From assembly GCA_039720395.1 (NCBI GenBank), contig CM077833.1, forward strand, positions 30,229,478 to 30,293,477: a stretch of DNA of 64,000 nucleotides, in the 5' to 3' direction. Shown here in pieces: positions 35,733-48,413 of this stretch (positions are counted from its first letter, which is position 1; every line of letters starts with the position of its first letter). The notes below the pieces were generated by a model. That model made no database searches. It worked only from the letters and a program-made list of their open reading frames with translations, and was not told the origin of the DNA. Source of the DNA: Liquidambar formosana. Lineage: Eukaryota > Streptophyta > Magnoliopsida > Saxifragales > Altingiaceae. A program made the translations under genes and the position numbers.

Positions 35733-37798
35733 GCGAAGTTTGTTGATGTTCGGAAAATAAGGATGCTTTGGTTCTGACCCGGGGATGACTCGTCCGAGTT
35801 GACTCGCCTCGAGGGAAGCCGCTCCTCCACCTGAAGAAGAGTTGAGTGAATGGTTAAAGAAACAACACCGAGTTTTGAATTAATTGACTCGGCTGAGTGT
35901 AGTCGGGTACTAATTTAAGGGATTTTGACTCACCATTGATGAAGGTGAGCTGGTGGGTTTTCTAAAAATTTAATTTTTTTTCCTTTTTTGTTTTTTTTTT
36001 ATTGTAAAATTATGTGAGTGGGAAATGGGCGGTGAGGTGAGTGTTTATTTTGCTCCGGAGAATGTATGGAGATGGCATAAAGGTGGGGGTGAGTTTCCAC
36101 TGAGTCGTCCCGGGTTCGAATCGGAGTGGGGGGTACTTGTTCGGAGACACTTCGCAGCAGAGGAAGACCGGAAAAAGAAAAAGAAAAAGCGATGGGTCAC
36201 TTTTGTAAATTATGTGATTTATTGATTGATTAATGGAAATTGTAGAGAAATTGCACCATGATTGTCCATTACCTCTAATATATAACTTTTTAATTACACA
36301 TAATAATTAGTAATATTTTTTTATTTTAATTTTAATATATAGTGTTCAATCATTGTGGCCGTTGTGGGAGTTATAATGGCACCAACCCATGTGGAAGCCA
36401 AATGTTCCCCCATCTGTTCTGTTTCACCTGGTTCAATTTCGTCCTTTTAACCTTTGGAAAAATAAATAAAATAAAATTCATGTGTGAATCGTACCTTATC
36501 GTCCACCCAATTACTTGATCAATGGTCAAGATGAACGGGAGGACTATATTCTATATTTATGCCGTCCTTTTAAGTTCCAAGCCACACAAAAATGCAAAAA
36601 AGAAAAAAGAAAAAAAAAAGAGCTTGTTTTTTATTTATTACTTTCTATTTTTCATCATCACATCAGGAAATTTAAAAACAAGAAGGGGAGTGGATGAATT
36701 CATTTAGGGCACCAAGTAATTTTCATACTCTTTGGCCATCACCAACTTTCCAACTTTAATTTCTAGTCTTTTCGTCGTAGGTCTAAGTTTATAAAAAAAT
36801 ATTAATTGATATTGGGAGTTAAGAGTACGAGTAACTTCTATTAATTGTCAAGAAAATAAAAAAGTTAACCATTATCACTTTAGTAATTTTATTTTAATTT
36901 GCTTCATTAGATTAATGAATTTATTTCGCGAACCAACTGTTTTTCAAACAAGTTTGGCCATCAAGCTTAATTCTTAGTCTTACTTCAAGTTCCAATCCTT
37001 TTTAACAAAAAAGGCTCAATTTTTCAGTACTTTATAATCTATCAATGACATATCAATCAATAGGAAAGGTGGATCAATTTATTTAGCAATGTTTTTTTCC
37101 AGTGCAGCCAAACAGGCCCTCATATGATAATGCCGGTTAAATATTGAAATAATCTTTAGAGGGTGGGGGTTCGTTATCAAGAGCCATGTAGTGATGTTAC
37201 CTTGTGACTGTATATATGTATTATGTAAGGCAATAATCATAATAAAGATAGTTGTGGTGTACTGATCCTCCTAGACATTCTTCATCATTAAGATGGCGAG
37301 AGAAGTCATAGCCTACTTAAATTATAAGCCTTTGACTCCATTATGAACCCTGCGCTGTACTAGTTTTCAGCATCAATATTGGTGCATGCATGATGGAATT
37401 CCTATGCTGCTGTGTTTTATATAAATCTCAACTCTAATCACTGGGTATGGGTGTTTTCGTTAGTAATTTGTTTATTTGATACTTATGCCCACCTCCATAC
37501 GGATCAAACTACCCTCATTGCCTATTTGTTGACCTCTGACTGTGACCTTCCATTTTGGTTGGCCGTAAAAAAAAATTAAAATTATTATTTTGCAATAAAT
37601 AATATATAAAAAAATCTACCGGATTTGGCCCCTCTCCCATAAGACCTGTATAGTTCAGTCTGATAGGATGTATTCCCAGTTCCATTTTGGTAGGCCATAA
37701 AAAGAAATTAAATTAAATAAAAGTTTTTGGTAAATATAAATTTAATAATTCCTTTAAAAAAAAAAAAAATCATGGCTTCGCCCGCCGTCTCCTTCTCA
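35733..37798. other. SAUR 3' flank and intergenic
   Basis: The first 200 bp are probably SAUR 3' UTR. At about 36020-36180 a SINE-like piece contains GTCCCGGGTTCGAATC, a perfect tRNA B box, and ends in an A/G-rich GGAAAAAGAAAAAGAAAAAG. No target duplication or clear head was found. The remainder shows no coding signal. Confidence 0.45.
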
Positions 37799-37801
37799 TA
37801 A

Positions 37802-38583
37802 GAGCATCTCCAGTCATGTGAGCTAAAATAGTTGTGTTATTATTATTTTAGCATATGCTACAATGTCAAATACTATAATTTAGCACAATGTGCTCCAATG
37901 ATGCAAATAAATGTAGTGTGCTTTTTTTTTTTTTTTTTGGTTTCCCAAGGTGTCCCTAGGCTTCGCCCAAGACTAATCCTCCGAGGTACGGTCGGGTGCC
38001 GAAGCGGGGACCTCTCCCAAGAAAGTTTTCTGCGTTCACAAGAGTTCGAACCCAAGACCTCTTGCTTAAGCGACCAGAGCCCTTTCCACTCAAGCCAACC
38101 TTCGTTGGTAGTGTGCTATTTTTTGCCACAACTTCAATTCTTTCCACAGATTTAAGGTCTCGTAAGATAGTGAATGAGGTATATCGTGAATTAAATGCAA
38201 TGTTGCTTGAGTAGAATAAATGAGTTAAAAAAAAAAAAAAGATATGTTTTCTGATTTTTTTATCTTTTTATTTTTTTATGTATAAGATTTCAATATTATT
38301 TTTGAAAATATTGTATTTATTTATGGGATGTTTGGTTACTGAGAAAATTTTGAAAGAAAAATAGAGGAAAATAAGTTGCTGGTGTGTTTGATTGTTAAGA
38401 AAGAGAGGAAAAGCTGAGATGGTAAATATAACAATAGCTCACCCTTGTGACAAATATAGCACAAGGGTGAGCTGTTGCTATATTTAGCACATGCATTTAA
38501 CACACCTATTGAAGCATCCCAACTTGTGCTAAATGCTATAATATAGCAATAGCACACCATATAGCTCACCCTTGGAGATGCTC
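37802..38583. mobile_element. Tourist/Harbinger-like MITE carrying a SINE
   Basis: The ends are inverted GAGCATCTCCA and the flanks are TAA on both sides (37799-37801 and 38584-38586), the 3-bp target preference of PIF/Harbinger elements. TGAGCTA motifs follow inside both ends. Without the SINE at 37923-38107 the element is about 590 bp. Its right half contains a local hairpin built on TAGCTCACCCTTGTG and CACAAGGGTGAGCT (about 38436-38472). It is non-coding. Confidence 0.75.
37923..38107 (-). mobile_element. tRNA-derived SINE nested in the MITE
   Basis: On the minus strand: A box TTGGCTTGAGTGG, B box GGGTTCGAACTC about 30 bp later, a GC-rich body, and a 16-A tail. The 10-bp target duplication GTAGTGTGCT is exact (37913-37922 and 38108-38117). 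At 185 bp it is a typical full-length plant SINE. The intact promoter boxes suggest it is younger than its host MITE. Confidence 0.88.
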
Positions 38584-38586
38584 TAA

Positions 38587-40131
38587 GACCTATTAGTTTG
38601 GTTTGATGATGAGTTATGTATTCTCATTAATAACTCTTGTGCTTTAAAGTGATTATCCAAAAAAGAAAAAAAAATTCTAATGGTTTAATCACTTTAATGG
38701 TATCTCTTCCCTCTTATAAGACCAGTATAGTTCGCCGAAAGCGTTTCTTCAAGACTTCGACCTCTATGGAGATTATCAGATTACCCGTCCAACAAAAGCT
38801 TCCAATCATTATTGCACCAAAAAATGAAAAAGGAAAAAAGATTCCAATGAGGCTTCATGAGGAGCAACAAAGGTGAGCAGAACTACATAAATTCTCCATT
38901 TATGTTGAAATATTCACTACCGATCCACCGCATGCAGAGGACAATCTTTGTACGTTGACAGTGACAAGCTTGAACATCAATGAAATTAAATTCACAAAAC
39001 AGGCGCAAATTTTGACTTCCAATGCCCATCTGCTAGCAAAATGGGTGTCTTAATCAAAACTCCCTTTTATAAAGTGGGACAAGTGGGAGACTGGGAGGTG
39101 GAGTCGTCACAGTGAAAGTAGCAGGAGTGGTAATGGTTTGTCTATTTTTCTCAGAAGTGATTTTTACCAGGTGATAAAATGGAAGTCAATTCGTCAAAGA
39201 AAGAAACTTGATTTTGATCTTAGTGGAGGATAGATTGGAATCAAATTTCCTGTGGGAATTGAAGTGTCCGATCGTATTAGGATCACAAAGTCAGATAAGG
39301 TCGGATTTCCTTTTCCTTCCAATTATCAAGTATAGAAGGATGTGATAGTTTGTGAGCCTAGGATGGCAAAGAGCAGGATTTGGTACGAGGCAGGATCAGT
39401 CTGTTATTGTTCCACTAGAAGAAAGCTTCATTCATCACCGTCCCACTTCCTGTTTCTGATGTTGACATAATTTCAATTTCACAAAATAAACGATAGACCG
39501 ACCAAATTTTAGTCTTTTTCAAAAGGGGATGAAACCCACCTTATCGCACTCTGGATTGGGATGGAGTGGGTCAGTGGGGGGTCGATTTTGGTTCATATTT
39601 ACTATTATAGATTCTTTTTTCTTTTTTTCTTTTTTTTTCCCTCTGGCTAGGGCATATGTATTGTAGATAAATCCTCCCTTTATAATTTGCAAATGAATCC
39701 AGCTATTTGTGATTAAACCCAGGAAAAAGGAAAAAAAAATTGTAATGACAAATATGTGAGATTGCGAGTTACATTTATTTTACAGACACAAGTCCTCATG
39801 TTTGTATATCGATATTTACAATAGTAGATTGTCATTTAAAGATGATTTTCTTCTGTAAATTATTTGTCTAGACAAATTGTCGCGATCTTCATCTAAGACT
39901 AATATTTCATTAGGTAGGAAAGATAGAAAAGTGAAAAGAAGGATAGGATGTGGAGGGATGGACTTGGAAAAGAAATAATTATACTCCGTATTATTTTTTC
40001 ATATTAGCCTCACAAAGTAAAATGAAAAAAATGAAGGAAAATAGTATTTTTGTCATTGCAAGTAATATTAATAATTTTCTTTCACTTTTCCAACCATTTT
40101 TGGAAAGAAAAAAAAACTTTGGGACTGAAAT
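38587..40131. other. Intergenic, no gene seen
   Basis: No supportable exon. Contains T-rich tracts near 39605-39640 and the GGCTAGGGCATAT motif also seen at 29625. Confidence 0.45.
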
Positions 40132-40181
40132 CAATCTGATTGACCCATGAACCTGCCACGTGGTGTCACGATCTCATGGAA
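40132..40181. repeat. Solo right arm of the 155-bp inverted-repeat family
   Basis: Matches the right arm of 40366-40520: CCATGAACCTGCCACGTGG followed by TGTCACGATCTCATGGAAG. The left arm is missing. Includes a CACGTG core. Confidence 0.75.
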
Positions 40182-40365
40182 GCTCGTCACAAAACCTCCC
40201 CTGTTTATGCACATGAAGGCCATGTTCCTTTTGCCCCCCAAAACCTCCTGTAAAGACAACATAGTAAGGACGTGTGATGTCAACCCAACTGCTTATTGAA
40301 TTTACTCAACTTGTTTCCCAAACGGTAACTTACCCATTTGGAATTCTTTTATGAGCGAGAAAGAA

Positions 40366-40520
40366 CTTCCATGAGACCGTGATATATGCCATGTGGTATC
40401 ACAAGCCAATTAGAATCAAGTAAAGTGAGAAAGTGAGGTCAACAAATACATTGACAGTCTCACTCTACTTGAATCTGATGGCCCATGAACCTGCCACGTG
40501 GTGTCACGGTCTCATAGAAG
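40366..40520. mobile_element. 155-bp fold-back MITE, copy 1
   Basis: Nearly the whole length is an inverted repeat. The left arm begins CTTCCATGAGACCGTGA and the right arm, read inward, CTTCTATGAGACCGTGA. Inner similarity is GAATCAAGTA against its complement. No certain target duplication. A related element of the same length is at 42178-42332. The right arm carries CCACGTGG. Confidence 0.7.
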
Positions 40521-41054
40521 TTCTTCTCATGCTAATGACTGTGGGCTGCGTTGGGACACAGTATGGTTTGGAAACCCAACATCACCCGAGGAAACTATAA
40601 ATGTTGGTTCAAGCCCTCCAGCATGCATGAGTTAGGTTGGCCATTGCGAACCCTGGTTCGAACCGCAGCCGACTATAGGTTTGCAGAAGAAAGTGTTGTA
40701 AATATAATGCTCTTTTTAATTTATATATAAGCACGGCTTCTTATTGCTGCACCCCTGGCCAAGGTAAGAATGGCAATAAGTCCTATAGATCATCAATTCT
40801 AGGGAGCCTCTCATTCCAATCCCCAGGCTGATTTTGAACAAGAATAACCAATTTGCAGCCTGGGATAAAGAAAGCTGAGTCCATTTCAACAAAATTTAGG
40901 CCCACCACCTGATTGGGCCAATCTGTTAGGATTTGGGCTTGGCCGCGCTGTACCTGTTTTGTTTTTAGATTGGGACATTGACGTGCATTTTTTCCATCTA
41001 CATTTTGGTTAGTGGCCTGGAGCATATGCATTTCTTATGCCCAATTTGAGCCAT
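40521..41054. other. Spacer with possible SINE remnant
   Basis: Near 40655-40668 the plus strand reads CTGGTTCGAACCGC, a tRNA-B-box-like motif. I could not define ends or duplicated flanks. No protein frame that I recognise. Confidence 0.35.
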
Positions 41055-41063
41055 AAACCTTAA

Positions 41064-41462
41064 GGGGGCCTCTATTGGCACCCCAAGACTTTCTTTTTAT
41101 CCCTCATTTATTTTACATTTTAAGGTTTTATGAAAAATATAAAAGGTTTTCACAAAAACTGATAGCAGTATTCTATTAGAAAACATTATTTGAACAACTT
41201 TTTAGAATAAAGTTTTTCCAAAATCTATCGTTTAAGTAGATTTTTTTGCCATTTATAGTCTTTGCATCATAAATGACTAAAAAGTCCACTTAACGATAGA
41301 TTTTGAAAAAACTTTCTTCCAAAAAGTTATTCAAAATGATATTTTCTAATAGATATCGCAGTCAGTTTTTCTAAAACCCTTACGTATTTCTCATAAAATC
41401 TTAAAGTGTAAAATAAGTGGGGGGATGAAAAGCAAGTCTCTAGGATGCCAATAGAGGCCTTC
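41064..41462. mobile_element. Mutator-like fold-back MITE, 399 bp
   Basis: The ends are GGGGGCCTCTATTGGCACC and, inward from the right, GAAGGCCTCTATTGGCATCC. The exact 9-bp target duplication AAACCTTAA lies at 41055-41063 and 41463-41471. The arms pair over most of their length around a short centre near 41255. The interior (AAAATCTATCGTTTAAGTAG and its inverse) is shared with 44678-45077, so the two belong to one family although the outermost 20 bp differ. Confidence 0.88.
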
Positions 41463-42177
41463 AAACCTTAAATTTAAAAATTTTGTAGGTCTAGTGGGCT
41501 TTACCCATTAAGGTATTTCAATCAAATTGAGTAAATAAAACATTGTAGAAAAGCTAATAAAGCAGCTGATTTGCTTGAGATTTTAATTTTCTATAGATAT
41601 CCTCTCTATTCTTTGGAAAGAGTTATTGGTAGGTATAGTTTGCTTCGGATTTGACTGGTTCTTTAGAGAGAGAGAGAGAGAGAGAGGCCCTCTATATTGA
41701 ACCCACTCAACAAAGCCTTATCCAGTTATCTTGGGTTGGTGGGCTTGGAATCCGTTTTCGACAATTGTACACCAATATTTCATTTCTCACAACTTCAACT
41801 ATTTTCTATCTTTACACGTGACCAAACAATTTTGAGCAGTGCTATCTGTTTAACCCATATAATTGACCCAAAATAACTTAACAAAAAATAAAATACTAAT
41901 AATAATTGACCGAAACTAAAATCCATATGACATCGTTGTTCCTTTAAGACTTAAAAACCATTTTTAAAAATGAGTATCTTGCAACTAATTGCGCCATATC
42001 ATAAGGAATTTAATAATGAATCAAAATATATGAATCAAACAACATCTTATGAGGGAACAAAGTCTCACTCAACAATGGCGGTTGGCAACGGCCAACACGT
42101 AAAGTGGTTGTTTGAGTCGTAATTGAGTCAAGACTAAAAGTTGGTTTTCAACGTGGAAGATGAGGAGATGAGAAAAA

Positions 42178-42332
42178 CTTGTATGTAACTGTGACATGGC
42201 TGATGTGGGGTTATAGGCCAATGAGAGTCAAGTAAATTAAGATTGTCAGAAACTTTTCGGTCCCACAATTTCACTTTACTTGACTCTTATTGGCCCGTAA
42301 CACCACAAACCCATATCGCAGTTACATGGAAG
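42178..42332. mobile_element. 155-bp fold-back MITE, copy 2
   Basis: The left arm starts CTTGTATGTAACTGTGACAT and the right arm, read inward, CTTCCATGTAACTGCGATAT. The inner arms share GGCCAATGAGAGTCAAGTAA and its inverse. Same length and layout as 40366-40520. No clear target duplication. Confidence 0.7.
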
Positions 42333-44668
42333 ACTCACTCCAAACACAGAGGGAATTGAAATTTGTGAGGGAACAACAAAAATAGGTAGTAAAAGCTGAG
42401 AATGTGAAAACCATTTGTAACGGGGTGCATGTGAAGAGGAGGGCGTGCACCCTGCAGCATCGAAGATTTGCAGGCCCAGTGCCCATGACAAACCCACTAA
42501 CAGCTGTAACAACCTTCCACATACTAAACAACAAAAACAAAGGACTCAAATTTGCCAAGCATGCTCCTCGAGGACATTATGAGTGGGACGAGCTTAGATT
42601 CTACAAGATTACCACTACAATACAATGCTAGGAAAATACGACGCACGTGTGGGGTTCACTCACTAAATCTATTGGAACATCTTTGTAATGCAATAACTCA
42701 TTACTAGTTAGGCTGCTTCGGTTGCCCCATCTTGAAAAGGATGAGGCCTTTTTTTCTTCTTCTTTTTTTTTTTTTTTTTTTTTTTGGGTGGGGTGGGGGT
42801 TTCCTTCTCATATTAATATTCTACCAATTATCGCTTAGGAAGAAATTGACAAGTAACTAGTTTCAATAGGAACTGAGCTAAACCCAAATCTTTTTGTTTC
42901 TTGAATCTATAAGTTCGAAGAGATCACACTAAAAGGGATAGATTAAGGATTCAAAACTTGACATCGGTTAATGCTTTAAGGAATGGATTCTTGTCGGTGA
43001 AAGATAGAGATTGTAAGGATCTAATTATTAAAGGAGATAATATGCTAATTTTCAAGAGTTTAGAATTCAAGTCATTTAGAGGATTGTCCCTAAAATATTT
43101 ATAGTATAATTAGTGCTTGTAGAAAGATCATCATCTTAAATAATAATGTGGTTCTTCGATCGGTTCAATTATTATGTCTCTAAAGAAACTAATCAGGCGA
43201 TTAGATTTTTTAACTAATTTAGGTAATCACTTAAAAAAGTAAATATATTTGAGAGTGTAATTTTTTACAAAAAAAAAAAAAATTTACTATTCTTTGAGAA
43301 GATGTGATATATGGTATTGTCAACTCTTCCTTCTCTAACAAAAATAAAATAAATTAAAGAACTTGTTATTATTACCATGTGTAAACAATTTTGGGCGGAG
43401 GAACCTAACATATAAGTTAGGACTTAGGGTGTAAGGTCGGTGGCAAAACACAAAAGATTTATAAAAAAAAATGTACACAAGCATCTCTGCGTTGGACGGG
43501 TTGTAACAAAAAAATTCAAGGAGCCTATGAAGTAACATGATGATTACCTATTAAATTACCCGAGAAACAATAATTTTTACCTCTAAAATCAGTCCCTCAA
43601 GAATCAAATCTCTAATTAAAGTATGAGAATATGTAACAGTGTATACGTCTATTCAACATCCAATGATCATTGTATTTCATGATAGAAAAAGCGATGGATT
43701 CTTTTCCGGTTTGTCATTACTTGGAACTCCAACAAAAAAAAAAAATAAAAAATAAAAAATCTTGACATTAATTCCAATCTCATCATATCATTTGACGAAA
43801 TCATAAGTAAAATTGGTTAGTAACAACAATAAAATTCTCTTTTATACTTTTTCGAGTAAATTCAATGATGACTATGATGTTCTCATTCCTTTAACATTAA
43901 AGTTTTTGACTTTTAACCATGCTATTTTCTTTACTTTTATTTTTCACTTTATTTTGTGGAGGATACTATCTGCACACCAAGAGATGCCTCTCACAATCCT
44001 CCTTACTCCTTACTCTATCTCTCTTTTAGTTGAGGGGTGCATGTGACTTCTTTTTTAGTGCAAATAGTCTCTCTCTCCCTAATTTGTCTTCTAATCAAAT
44101 AAAAATCCAAGTTAGAATGAGTGTGGAAACTACCTTGAATATAAATCAGTACGAAAAATAATTTTATTGGGTGAAATGTGGATATTTAAGTCTAATACCA
44201 TGGAATTTTGGGTCGAAAGTAATCCCACACGAAACATAGTCCACCTATAAATCATTTTCCTGTAAGATTGTTTGCTTTTAGAAAATGCGAAAATAGTGTT
44301 TTCCGAATCTTCTCATTTGTTTTATGTTTAGGAAATATAAAATAATTTGAAAACAATATGTTTTTGAAATTTCAAAAACACAATTTTTGTATAGCAATTT
44401 TCAGAGTAGATAACCGAAAAAGGGTTGTCCTCCAATAATTAAATAAAAATGCTAAGAATATGAAGATGGCATCGGAAGAATGGTGAAAAAATGAGATGAT
44501 GGAAGAAACCGAAATGTCGGTATGTGCGTCAAATGGTTCAACAAATGTGTGACCCAAGTAAAGAAGCAGAAAGGGCAGCGCCTTCAGTGAACACCTTCTC
44601 AACACGTCACCACAACTGCTCCCAAGTCCTACCTAATTATGAGTCTGGGCCCAGGTTCTTCCACACAT
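42333..44668. other. Intergenic, no gene seen
   Basis: No exon recognised. A T(26)-then-G-rich block lies at about 42763-42800, and A runs at 43268-43282 and 43733-43745. Confidence 0.45.
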
Positions 44669-44677
44669 TTTAGTATG

Positions 44678-45077
44678 GGGAATGGCTATTGCAACCCCAA
44701 ATTCTTATCACCCCACCCCCCATTGTTTAGGTTTTTAAGATTTTATGCAAAATATAAAAGGTTTTAATAAAAATCGGCTGCGAAATCCATTAGAAAACAT
44801 CATTTTGAACAACTTTGTAGAAGAAAGTTTTTCCTAAATCTATCGTTTAAGTATATTTTTTAGCCATTTATAGCCTTTATTTTATTTTTTTGTCAGAAAG
44901 TCTACCTAAACGATAGATTTTGGAAAAACTTTCTTCTACAAAGTTGTTCAAAATGATGTTTTCTAATGGACCAATTGACTGATTTTTGCAAAAACCTTTT
45001 ATATTTTTCAAGAAATTTTAAAAACCAAAAAGAAAGGGATGGGCTTATAAGAATGGGGGGTTGCATTAGCCGTTCCC
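44678..45077. mobile_element. Mutator-like fold-back MITE, 400 bp
   Basis: The ends are GGGAATGGCTATTGCAACCC and, inward from the right, GGGAACGGCTAATGCAACCC. The exact 9-bp target duplication TTTAGTATG is at 44669-44677 and 45078-45086. Arms of about 190 bp form one long hairpin. This is the intact reference for the fragment at 25144-25289 and shares its ends with the 854-bp element. Confidence 0.9.
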
Positions 45078-45163
45078 TTTAGTATGCGTCTACTTTCTAA
45101 TCAAAGCCATAGCGGAGCCCAACTTCAGGCCCACAACCTTTTTGCGCTGCAAGATAATAATAC

Positions 45164-45166
<3 letters not shown>

Positions 45167-45207
<41 letters not shown>
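45167..45207. repeat. (AT)n microsatellite
   Basis: About twenty uninterrupted TA units in spacer DNA beside the 400-bp MITE. Likely to be length-variable. Confidence 0.9.
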
Positions 45208-45210
<3 letters not shown>

Positions 45211-48200
45211 GTAATGGTAATAAGAAAAATAATATTAGTACAAAATGTATAATAGCTATGTTTTGTTCATCGAATTTGATTGGTCCATGGCTCATGCAGC
45301 ATAGGCCAAACATGCACGTTCTACGACCATTCGGATTTCTGAGTAAATTGATAGGGGGATCTTAAATAAATGATCTTGACCTATGAAAAGGAGAGAAGCT
45401 CATCTTTTGATGATTATAGGTTTTTTTTAATTTTAATCAAGTTAATTGAAGAGCATATGTTGTGGAAAAACCAAGTTCTCTATAAATTTTGTATAGAGTC
45501 ATTTCTACCTCAAAAGGAGCAATAAAATTTGAGTACCAAAATCCTTTGAAATATTAAAAGTTGTGATTGTTAGGATCGATTAAATGATTTAGAGTGAATA
45601 GAAATTAAATTTGATCCGATGTGTACCTAAGATTCAAATTAATTTACGATTAATTTTGGTTGAAATTAAATTTAATAAAATATTTTATTTTTTATTTATT
45701 TTTCGGGGAGTGCTAAAATTTGTACACTCAAGGGCAAACTTATAGCAAATATGTTTACCGCACCCCTCCTCTAGCCTTTTCAATAGATAACCACCCTAAA
45801 CATTTGGATGAACAAACTATAAATAAATGGAAATCATCTACAGAAATTAAGAGACATGTAAAAACAAAGAAAGAAAGAAAAAAACTATAATGGTCCATTG
45901 TCTTATACAATAACACAAACCACCTCGCATTGTCCTTTATTATATGGAGTTTTCTAATTTTTGTCACATAGTGACATTTTGGCACCACCAATCCACTTAA
46001 TATGAAGACAAATAAAATTTGACCGCACGAATAACCAAACATGAAATAGGTTTACCATGAAATTTTGGTTGTAAGGTTCACGAGTGCTTCTTTCTTACCC
46101 AATAAAAGATAATTTTTTTTAGTATAGTATTTTTTATTTTTTATTTTATTATTGGTGGTAAAATACCCAAAGGTATAGCACCCTCTAATAGCCTTTTTCA
46201 TGGAGAAACATTGTACACATTTGGATATATCTCTATCTATTTTATATTATATTTAGGAGTTACGTTGACATGGCAGTGTAAAAACCTCTCCCTTCAAAAC
46301 TCTATTCTTACCTTACTTCTAGCCCACCAATGTTTTTCTCTCTCTTTTTATAATAATTTTTATCCATATCTTTTTATTTTAAAATTTGAAATCCCCTCTT
46401 AAAAAGTCATCGGTTATTCCTAAACATATAAATTGCATTTTGTTTTTCTTTTGGCCAATAAAATATTTATAATTTACAATTCTCACACATCGCACGAGTC
46501 CTGCTAGTAGATTTATAAACAAATGGGAACTAGCTTGGGAAATTAAAAAATATATTTAAATCTCTTCTACCACCGATGGAAACCAACAACCAACAAGCCC
46601 CCCTGTCAAACAGGAAGAGAAATGCCCTTTGGCCAACAACCATTGGCGGTCCTTTTGTTATCTTTTCATGCCCCATGTTTTCACCCATTAATTATTATGT
46701 AGCAATTTCATATTAATCCAACTCACTTGGTGGATTAAACTACACGTGGCACTGATTAATGCTAATCTAATGCAACTTAAGGACAAGAAAGAGAAGAAGC
46801 AACTATATATGGGAGCATGATTGCGCTGGGGACGAGTGATAGTAAAGTGCAGATGACTTGGGAAAGTACCAAAGGCAGATCGAATCCGAAGTAAAACCTA
46901 CTCACTTTGGCATAAATAAAATTTAAAAAAAACAAGTGAAAAAGAAAAAAAAAACAAGAGCAGGTGGACTAAAGCTGTCCTGTGTTGAAATGGGTCCCCC
47001 TCAAATGGTATAATTTGGTTCCACATACATCATCGATCTCCTCCCCCACCCATAAATATGCTTTCCTCCCAACAAAGCAAAGTGTTGAAAATTCCCTACA
47101 TATATTACAAATATAATTATTAAATGAGTCTCCATGTTAGCAATCATTCTCATCCACCACCGCTGTGGATGCAGGGAGGAGGTTAATATCATTCACCTTT
47201 GAGAGGCTTTGATCTCCACCCAAAAAAAAATAATAATAATAAAAAAATGAGGTGTTATTTCATCATTGTTGATAGCTCCACTCCTTGGTATTCTTATTTT
47301 CTAAATAAATAAATAATTATTAGCACTCCCATAAAATTTTTGTTGGAAGAATCACAGATTGATTGATTGGGCTCTGGGTAAATAATTTCTTTAAATTAGT
47401 GGTCGTTTTACTAGGAAATTAGTAATAATTTGTATTGAACTATAATTATTTTTCCATAATCCAACCAATCTAAAATTCCCCCTTACTCATGATATTGATC
47501 AGTGCTAGAAGAAAATGCCATTCATGAAGAGATTAATTTTAATATCGAAATAGATACAAAGGGAATTATAATGGGAGGCAATGCATAGCCAGTTATTAGT
47601 GGTATTAATTAATGGGAATGGGATTTTGCTGGTACATATTGATGGAATTTGAACTAACATTTTCCTTCTATGTGGCCTTTTGTTGCAATAGCAGAGCTAC
47701 CGAAGCGTTGGCTAATTAACCATATGCACTTTTAGTGGTGGATTAATAGTTTGGTTCAGAGGTTCCCTCATGTTGGTCAATACCGAAGTTAATGGATGAT
47801 TTGTCCTTTGGGTAGTGCATTAATTCTTCTTTTAATGCAACTTCTATCCTCTTAGAAGCGAAAAAAAGTCAAAAAATTGAATGCAGGTCTTTTCTACAGT
47901 TATCCTTATCCCATACGCACATTCATAAATAATAAATGACTTATTTGTGGGTTGAGAGATTCAAGAAAAGGAGCAAGAAAGAAAATTATAAAACAAAATT
48001 GAGATTTAAGGACATCTTAATAGATTGCTAAACATTCTAAAACATACTTAGACTGCCCACTCCTTCCTAGTAATTTCCACTTTATCAAGACTAATTCAAT
48101 TGAGATGCTCCCCATTTCACATTGCGCAACACTACTCCCCCTCTTTTTCCCTTGCCATATGTGTATGTCCATCAATTATTAAGGTCAATCTCTAGTCCTA

Positions 48201-48340
48201 ACTCTGAATTGGCAATAAATTTTACTACTTTTTAACTTGAACTGAGAAGGATGCCAACAGGCTTATTGCCTACCCCAATTCCAATTGAGATGCCCCCAAT
48301 TTACATTGTGAAACAATGCATTCATTGCATCTTGTTGCGG

Positions 48341-48342
<2 letters not shown>

Positions 48343-48413
<71 letters not shown>
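48343..48413. repeat. Compound (CT)n(AT)n microsatellite
   Basis: About 24 CT units run directly into about 10 AT units. Long perfect runs like this are usually polymorphic. Confidence 0.9.

Noticed and set aside
36105..36120. Possible tRNA gene at GGGTTCGAATC
   Set aside because: Only the T-arm/B-box half can be seen; no acceptor stem or anticodon arm could be folded, so it is more likely a SINE piece.
40655..40668. Possible tRNA gene at GGTTCGAACC
   Set aside because: No cloverleaf could be built around it; no clear ends.
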